The position numbers and the translations under genes were made by a program. From Piscirickettsiaceae bacterium (GTDB lineage: Bacteria; Pseudomonadota; Gammaproteobacteria; Nitrosococcales; Methylophagaceae), in the NCBI GenBank assembly GCA_013215775.1, contig JABSQO010000003.1:1-64000 (forward strand): a stretch of 64,000 nucleotides of DNA, in the 5' to 3' direction. How positions within the stretch are numbered: the stretch's first letter is position 1; each line of letters begins with the position of its first letter. Of the stretch, positions 58,359 to 64,000 are shown piece after piece. A model generated the notes under the pieces. The model saw only the letters and a program-made list of their open reading frames with translations, made no database searches and was not told the DNA's origin.

Positions 58359-60413
58359 TTATCTCACTACTGGCCCTGCACTTTCACTCACGGCTTTTAA
58401 ACGTTCAATCAAATCAGGCCAATCTACTCGTCGAGTATAGCCGACTACATTAATTCGTGGAGGCAAACCACCACCTTTGACAATATAGTAGCCCTGATCA
58501 GCTTCTTCAACTCCCGACATTTCACACACTTCATTATGTAATGTGCAACTTAGACCTAGTTTCTGGTAAGAAAAATCCTCAAAGAACCGTAAAAAGCTAC
58601 GTTGTAGTATTCCACTTGCACCACCACCAATTTGGGATAAGTTGTCCACCGCTTTTTGGCTGATACGACGGCGACTTTTATCACCTTCAGGTGTGGCAAA
58701 ATTAGCTACAAATTGTACAGGCTGCCAATTTGATAATCGTAAATCACTGACTTTACCATCTAGTTTCCCCGTAATTTTACCAAAATCAAATGTTTGAGTA
58801 AGCGTTTCTAAATTTAATCCTTTCATATCTACATTGGCATATAGTTGTGGCAATGCACCAAACGGTTTATCGAGTTGTAAGTCACGAATCACCGTTGTAC
58901 CTTCAAATAATTTTACTAACAATGCACCATTCACTTGGATCCGTTGATCGGCATAACTGACATTAGGGATAACACCTGATATTTTGCCGTGCAATAAAGG
59001 CCAACCTAGAGCCGTACTTAATGATTCCATAGATATGGGCGTTAACAAGCCATCAAATATCCATTTTGACTTCTCTCCACTGGGACGTTGTAGACTAAAT
59101 TCACTCACTTGCAGTTCACCATCTAATATCGGTAACCGCCACTCATCTAATAAAGTCAATGAAGATAATTTTACTTCAGCCTTTACTCGTGAAGCCCCCA
59201 AAGGTATGGCATAAACATAACCACTTTGCCACTGTAATTCTGAGTTGACAGGCTGACTAGAGTTTGTCCAAGCCGCTGTCCCTGACACATTATCTAAGCT
59301 GAACCTTCCCGCATTATCACCAATAAAAACCTTATCTAAACCGAGTGATAATTGATAATCATCTGCTTTCTGTCTGTAGTGAAAATCGACTTCGCCAGCA
59401 AGTTCAATGCTATCCATTGCCGTACCAACGGAAAAGGGTTGTAACCATATTTCATATAAAGGAATAACATCTGTTTGTTTTAGTTTGAATTCTAACTGCT
59501 CTACCTTATCAAAATATCCTTTAAAACTCCCTTCTAGCTGCATGACATCACTATGGTCTAATTTGATATCCGACACCTCAAAATAATTATCATTTTGTTG
59601 CCAAAGACCCCCAGCGTCTATTGTCATGGGTGTTGCTTCAAAATCGATAAATACGGGTTCTCCGTATCCTTGCCCTTCACTAATATTAAGCGTTGTCTGC
59701 CATTGCCATGTTTGTTGTTCTCGTTCAAGATTGATGACCAAAGATGACTTTACTTTTTCCATCACATACTGTGCTTGAACATCACTTACATTCATTGCTG
59801 AAGCTGACAATTCCACTGTTAATTTATTAATCTCATCAGATTTTCCATATACCATTGACGATAGCTGTAGATCGCCTTCAATACTCCACTCTGTAAGAAT
59901 TTTAATCTGCTCATTTTGTAAGTGAGGTGTCATAAATTCAATTAAAGGTATAAGGGAAAGTTTTGGCGTGTCAATATTTACTCGCCAACTGTTTTTATCA
60001 AACTCTGCATCAATCGTAATGATTGATGATGCCAACTTTAGCTCAGTGATGGCTAATTGATAATGGTCTTTATTGGGACTTGCTATGATGTTAAACACTA
60101 ACGATTGCTGACCAATTTCTTGCTGTTTGAAATCAAGTTGACCACTGGCACAGGAAACGTATTCAGGTTTGAATATTAATTCATGACAATTAAGCTTTAT
60201 ATCAGTAATTAACCCTATGGGAGCCGCCAAGCTAACACTATCGGCATAGGCTATTAGACCTAGTCCTTTTGTTGTGATCGTTAAATCAAACTGTAAATTT
60301 TGCGCTTGTAAATCTTCAAAAGACCATTGACCAATTGATAACTTTAAATTATCACTAGCAACTGATATCCCTGACAAAAGAAGCCACGTACAGCATAGAA
60401 AACGGGCAATCAT
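58359..60413 (-). CDS. YdbH-family AsmA-like intermembrane phospholipid-transport protein
   Basis: 684-residue protein with a signal peptide or anchor (1-20, ending GISVAS) and a long beta-rich body of repeating AsmA/TamB-type strands. The C-terminal part carries the YdbH signature region (GKLDGKVSDLRLSNWQPVQF, KAVDNLSQIGGGASGILQRSFLRFFEDFSY in part). Such proteins form hydrophobic bridges carrying phospholipids to the outer membrane with YnbE and YdbL. It is shorter than E. coli YdbH (about 880). It begins 12 bp after cysM. Confidence 0.83.
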   Translation of the reverse strand: MIARFLCCTWLLLSGISVASDNLKLSIGQWSFEDLQAQNLQFDLTITTKGLGLIAYADSVSLAAPIGLITDIKLNCHELIFKPEYVSCASGQLDFKQQEIGQQSLVFNIIASPNKDHYQLAITELKLASSIITIDAEFDKNSWRVNIDTPKLSLIPLIEFMTPHLQNEQIKILTEWSIEGDLQLSSMVYGKSDEINKLTVELSASAMNVSDVQAQYVMEKVKSSLVINLEREQQTWQWQTTLNISEGQGYGEPVFIDFEATPMTIDAGGLWQQNDNYFEVSDIKLDHSDVMQLEGSFKGYFDKVEQLEFKLKQTDVIPLYEIWLQPFSVGTAMDSIELAGEVDFHYRQKADDYQLSLGLDKVFIGDNAGRFSLDNVSGTAAWTNSSQPVNSELQWQSGYVYAIPLGASRVKAEVKLSSLTLLDEWRLPILDGELQVSEFSLQRPSGEKSKWIFDGLLTPISMESLSTALGWPLLHGKISGVIPNVSYADQRIQVNGALLVKLFEGTTVIRDLQLDKPFGALPQLYANVDMKGLNLETLTQTFDFGKITGKLDGKVSDLRLSNWQPVQFVANFATPEGDKSRRRISQKAVDNLSQIGGGASGILQRSFLRFFEDFSYQKLGLSCTLHNEVCEMSGVEEADQGYYIVKGGGLPPRINVVGYTRRVDWPDLIERLKAVSESAGPVVR

Positions 60414-60425
60414 ATTGGTCGGCTG

Positions 60426-61313
60426 TTATTCTGCTGGGAAAACACCTGTGGATAGATATCTATCGCCTCGATCACAGATAATACTCACAATAACTGCATT
60501 GCTTACTTGTTCCGACAATCTTAATGCTGCTGCTACTGCGCCACCTGATGATACGCCACAGAATATGCCTTCTTCCGTTGCTAATCGACGCATAGTATCT
60601 TCAGCAACATCTTGTTCCATATCCAAAGTCAAATCAACTCGTTCTGCTTCAAAAATAGTGGGTAAATATTCTTCCGGCCAACGGCGTATACCTGGAATAC
60701 TGGCTCCATCCACTGGCTGAACACCCACAATCTGAATATCGTTGTTCTGTTCTTTTAAATAACGTGACACACCCATAATAGTGCCGGTTGTGCCCATAGC
60801 ACTGACAAAATGAGTCACCTCTCCATCCGTATCACGCCAAATTTCTGGTCCTGTTGTCTCATAATGGGCCAATGGATTATCAAAATTACCAAACTGATTT
60901 AATACTTTACCTTTACCCTGCGACCCCATTTCTAGAGCTAAATCACGAGCAATTTCCATGCTTTCTGTTAATACAAGTTCTGCACCATATGCCTTCATAG
61001 ATGCTCGACGTTCAAAGCTCATGTTCTTGGGCATAATTAATATCATTTTATAACCCAAAATGGCTGCTACCATTGCTAGTGCAATGCCTGTATTACCACT
61101 AGTCGCCTCGATCAAAGTATCACCAGGATTAATCTCACCCCGATTTTGAGCTTCACGAATCATGCTAATTACTGGCCTATCCTTAACAGACCCAGCTGGA
61201 TTATTGCCTTCTAGTTTTACTAAAATTGTATTAGTGGTATTTCCGGGCAACCTCTGTAATCTAACCAATGGTGTATTGCCAACGAAGGCATCAATTGTAG
61301 GATACTGTTTCAT
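60426..61313 (-). CDS. cysM: Cysteine synthase B
   Basis: PLP enzyme making cysteine from O-acetylserine and sulfide or thiosulfate. The 295-residue protein has the PLP lysine in NNPAGSVKDRP, EATSGNTGIALAM, TGTIMGVSRYLKE and GVSSGGAVAAAL. The B type is shown by IRRWPEEYLPTIF in place of the CysK lid sequence. It lies 1 bp after acpS and works with CysE at 51.4 kb. Confidence 0.94.
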   Translation of the reverse strand: MKQYPTIDAFVGNTPLVRLQRLPGNTTNTILVKLEGNNPAGSVKDRPVISMIREAQNRGEINPGDTLIEATSGNTGIALAMVAAILGYKMILIMPKNMSFERRASMKAYGAELVLTESMEIARDLALEMGSQGKGKVLNQFGNFDNPLAHYETTGPEIWRDTDGEVTHFVSAMGTTGTIMGVSRYLKEQNNDIQIVGVQPVDGASIPGIRRWPEEYLPTIFEAERVDLTLDMEQDVAEDTMRRLATEEGIFCGVSSGGAVAAALRLSEQVSNAVIVSIICDRGDRYLSTGVFPAE

Positions 61314-61314
61314 C

Positions 61315-61695
61315 TTATTGTTCCATTAAAGTCACATATGCCATGGCGTATTCATTTTCATCACTTAAACTGATCAAACTACGACCAATATTATTTTCAT
61401 CTATTAATGTTTGACCACGTTGAGAAAATGTTAATTCCGGTTTGCCTAATTTGTTATTAGACACGCCAATATGACGCAAACTCAAACCATCTCGAAAACC
61501 AGTCCCTAGCGCTTTAGCAACCGCTTCTTTAGCCGCAAAACGTTTGGCTAAAAATGCAGCCGGATTTACCGCCTTCTGAAATTCCGTAAACTCAGCGTCA
61601 CTCAAAATTCTAAGAGCAATCTTATCACCATGTTTATCTAATAATCCCTGCATACGTGGAATATGTACTAGATCAGTTCCTATACCAAATATCAT
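61315..61695 (-). CDS. acpS: Holo-[acyl-carrier-protein] synthase
   Basis: Transfers phosphopantetheine from CoA to ACP. The 126-residue protein has [12 protein letters not shown] (metal-binding Asp8) and [16 protein letters not shown] (Glu ligand). It overlaps pdxJ by 4 nt, as in E. coli. Confidence 0.96.
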   Translation of the reverse strand: MIFGIGTDLVHIPRMQGLLDKHGDKIALRILSDAEFTEFQKAVNPAAFLAKRFAAKEAVAKALGTGFRDGLSLRHIGVSNNKLGKPELTFSQRGQTLIDENNIGRSLISLSDENEYAMAYVTLMEQ

Positions 61696-62423
61696 CTGCG
61701 ACGTGCTTCCAGCATCAATTGTTTCATTTCACGTACCGCTGATTGAAATCCAGTAAACACACTGCGGGCCACAATGGCATGACCAATATTAAGTTCCACT
61801 ACATTCGGGATTTCGGCAATTTTATCTACATTGTGATAATGGAGACCATGTCCAGCATTCACTTGTAAACCCAAATTATGAGCATATTCAGCAGCATTAA
61901 TAATAATCTGTAATTCATGTTCTGTTTCGGCTGATGTTTCAGCACCGGCATAACGACCTGTATGTAATTCAATAACGGGTGCACCACATTCAACAGATGC
62001 ATCAATTTGGGCAAAATCAGGGTCAATAAATAATGAAACAATGACATTAGATTCTGCCATTCTCTGGCATGCATCAGTCATTTTTGATAATTGTCCCGCT
62101 ATTTCCAAACCACCTTCTGTTGTTAATTCTTGACGTTTTTCCGGTACTAAACAACAGTCGGCAGGACGATATTTTTCAGCCATCGCCAACATCTCTTCAG
62201 TGACTGCCATTTCAAGATTCATTTTAGTTTGTAAGATATCAGCTAACATGGCGACATCACGTTCTTGAATATGGCGCCTATCTTCACGCAAATGAAGCGT
62301 AATACCATCTGCCCCCGCCTGTTCTGCTTCAATAGCTGCCTGAATGGGATCAGGATAACGAGTACCGCGTGCCTGTCTTAATGTTGCAATGTGATCAATA
62401 TTTACACCTAATAAAATTGCCAT
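61692..62423 (-). CDS. pdxJ: Pyridoxine 5'-phosphate synthase
   Basis: Last ring-forming step of vitamin B6 synthesis. The 243-residue TIM-barrel has [23 protein letters not shown] (in part), [39 protein letters not shown] and [14 protein letters not shown]. Coupled to acpS downstream and 18 bp after recO. Confidence 0.97.
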   Translation of the reverse strand: MAILLGVNIDHIATLRQARGTRYPDPIQAAIEAEQAGADGITLHLREDRRHIQERDVAMLADILQTKMNLEMAVTEEMLAMAEKYRPADCCLVPEKRQELTTEGGLEIAGQLSKMTDACQRMAESNVIVSLFIDPDFAQIDASVECGAPVIELHTGRYAGAETSAETEHELQIIINAAEYAHNLGLQVNAGHGLHYHNVDKIAEIPNVVELNIGHAIVARSVFTGFQSAVREMKQLMLEARRR

Positions 62424-62440
62424 TTAACTGTTTAACCTTG

Positions 62441-63160
62441 TTATTGATTCTTATCAGCATACTGCTGTAATTGAGCAAATAATTGTCTGCTCCGTAATGG
62501 TTTACCACCCAAATAGAAATGTATCACTGAACGCATCATTTTTTTGATTTCATTCAAACTTTCCTGATCAAAATTACGTTCCGTCAATAAATGTAACAGG
62601 CTACGTCCAGAAATTGCAATGGCATGTTCTGGCCGCCAAAGCGACAAGCCTGAATCTGCTTGATAAGTATATTGTTTTTGCTCATCAATCGCTTGACCAC
62701 TTTCAAATTCACGATCAAGTACCAAACCATATCCTAAATGACTAAGCAGGTGTTTCTCGAACAAGCGTAACACTCTCTCGGTGTGTTTTGCTTGCTGCAA
62801 GCCAAATAATGCTTGTTGATAGGCTTGGAATATCTCAGGCTCTACCACATGGTTAGGTAATAGCTTTACTAATAACTCATTAATGTATAAGCCACATAAT
62901 GTTGATTCTGCTCGCAACACAAAATTAGGCGAGGCAACTTCTGCAGCAGTTAATGTTTGTAATTCACTACGGCCAGACCATGATAATAATAAAGGTTGAT
63001 AAAGTTGTAATATGCCTGATTGGTTTCGTTTCTTACCCCGGACACCTTTAGCGATTAAGCTGACACGTCCATATTGCTCACTAAATATATCAAGTAACAA
63101 ACTTGTTTCACGGTAAGGTCGTTGATGTAAAACAAAAGCTGGCGTTAATTCAGCATTCAT
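62441..63160 (-). CDS. recO: DNA repair protein RecO
   Basis: RecFOR pathway mediator that loads RecA. The 239-residue protein has an N-terminal OB fold (PAFVLHQRPYRETSLLLDIF, GRVSLIAKGVRGKK) and a helical C-terminal domain. The zinc cysteines of some RecO proteins are absent, as in E. coli. Order era-recO-pdxJ-acpS is conserved. Confidence 0.94.
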   Translation of the reverse strand: MNAELTPAFVLHQRPYRETSLLLDIFSEQYGRVSLIAKGVRGKKRNQSGILQLYQPLLLSWSGRSELQTLTAAEVASPNFVLRAESTLCGLYINELLVKLLPNHVVEPEIFQAYQQALFGLQQAKHTERVLRLFEKHLLSHLGYGLVLDREFESGQAIDEQKQYTYQADSGLSLWRPEHAIAISGRSLLHLLTERNFDQESLNEIKKMMRSVIHFYLGGKPLRSRQLFAQLQQYADKNQ

Positions 63161-63170
63161 AAGTTGTCGA

Positions 63171-64000
63171 TTACAAATCGTCGTTATAACCTAAGTTTTT
63201 CAACATCCGTTCGTTATCTCCCCAGCCTTCACGTACTTTGACCCATAATCGTAAAAACACTTTCCGACCAAACAAACTTTGCATTTCAAGCCGAGCTTCT
63301 TTACCCACTGATTTTAATAATTCACCTTTCTTACCGATGACAATTGATTTTTGACCACTACGTTCAACATAAATAACGGCACCAATGCGATACAATTTTT
63401 CTTCATCGTCAAACTGTTCAATTTCAACTGTTATAGAATAAGGCAATTCTTGGCCTAAATGACGGAATAGTTGTTCTCTCACTAATTCAGCGGCTAAAAA
63501 ACGTGAACTCCGATCCGTTAATTGATCCTTGGGGAAAATCAACTCACCTGCTGGCATTAATTTTTTTATTTCTATTTCTAACTGCTCAATATTGACACCT
63601 TTTCGAGCTGAAATGGGTAACACATTGGAGTAATCAAATTGTGCTGATAATTTTTCAATGTGTGGCAGCATCACATTTTTATCTGCCAATTTATCCATTT
63701 TATTGATCACTAAAATAACCGGAGCTTTAGCATTAGTTTTCAGGCGCTCTAAAACACGCTCATCTTCATCTGTCCAATTCATACCATCAACAAGGAACAA
63801 GATGACATCAACATCATCAATAGACGAAGCTGCTGCTCGATTCATATAGCGGTTCATTGCACGCCTCTCATCGATATGTAGACCCGGTGTATCAACATAA
63901 ATTAACTGACTATCTTCTGATGTTTTAATGCCTAAAATACGATGTCTTGTTGTTTGTGGCCGCCGGGATGTAATACACAGTTTTTGCCCTAACACACGGT
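63171..64000 (-). CDS. era: GTPase Era, 5' part missing at the window edge
   Basis: Ribosome-assembly GTPase that binds the 3' end of 16S rRNA. The visible 276 codons begin within the switch I region (VLGQKLCITSRRPQTTRHRI); the P-loop lies beyond base 64000. Present are VDTPGLH (G3), VINKMDKL (G4), ISARKG (G5), and the KH domain with VERSGQKSIVIGKKGELLKSVG. The GTG at 63995 is internal, not a start. recO begins 11 bp after the stop. Confidence 0.96.
   Translation of the reverse strand, partial: RVLGQKLCITSRRPQTTRHRILGIKTSEDSQLIYVDTPGLHIDERRAMNRYMNRAAASSIDDVDVILFLVDGMNWTDEDERVLERLKTNAKAPVILVINKMDKLADKNVMLPHIEKLSAQFDYSNVLPISARKGVNIEQLEIEIKKLMPAGELIFPKDQLTDRSSRFLAAELVREQLFRHLGQELPYSITVEIEQFDDEEKLYRIGAVIYVERSGQKSIVIGKKGELLKSVGKEARLEMQSLFGRKVFLRLWVKVREGWGDNERMLKNLGYNDDL

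Overview
The window is ordinary gammaproteobacterial chromosome with low GC (judged by eye near 40%, not computed). It carries an accessory-gene set for calcium-dependent methanol dehydrogenase (mxaR, S, A, C, K, L), which points to a methylotroph. Together with the conserved gene order and low GC this fits a Methylophaga-type organism. No 16S rRNA or mxaF is present, so the genus is inference. There is no phage, insertion sequence, CRISPR array or large repeat.

Layout, left to right. 0-1.1 kb: coxB for a cytochrome oxidase subunit II with a fused cytochrome c domain. 1.3-9.1 kb: maeA, then the leftward operon sufR-B-C-D-S-U-T, whose promoter lies inside a 27-bp palindrome. 9.3-12.8 kb: an FKBP-type isomerase, a DUF1223 protein, ampD, a broken DUF1538/CBS gene and nadC. 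12.9-17.4 kb: a TonB-dependent receptor divergent from a MoxYX-like two-component pair. 17.4-26.1 kb: cysG, a second DUF1223 gene, then the classical block truD-ispF-ispD-ftsB-eno-kdsA-pyrG. 26.1-34 kb: an orphan membrane protein, tilS, accA, pilU and dnaE. 34-38.9 kb: an MscS channel, nagZ and a signal-less YkuD protein (probably peptidoglycan recycling), a CPXCG protein and an MFS transporter. 39-49.2 kb: a thiopurine methyltransferase-like gene, a PNPOx-family protein, a metallo-beta-lactamase-fold protein with a degraded metal site, mxaL-K-C-A-S-R, a four-helix membrane protein resembling styrene oxide isomerase, and a divergent second two-component pair. 49.2-54 kb: bioA, iscA, iscR, cysE, trmJ, queA. 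54-55.2 kb: tRNA-Leu(CAA), a 62-residue basic protein and two tandem paralogous micro-proteins of 37 and 34 residues, one behind a class II FNR-type promoter. 55.2-64 kb: alkC-like, rlmD, a ydbL/ydbH pair, cysM, acpS, pdxJ, recO and the 3' part of era.

Two themes tie genes together. Iron-sulfur assembly is split between a full suf operon under its own Rrf2 regulator and a reduced isc locus (iscR-iscA only) with a near-consensus IscR site overlapping the cysE stop codon. Methanol oxidation is represented by the maturation genes but not the enzyme, flanked by a two-component system; a paralogous system sits next to the TonB receptor 30 kb away. The most novel items are the twin micro-proteins at 54.7-55.1 kb, the isomerase-like protein heading the mxa operon, the metal-site-depleted metallo-beta-lactamase protein at its end, and the predicted cytoplasmic LD-carboxypeptidase beside nagZ.
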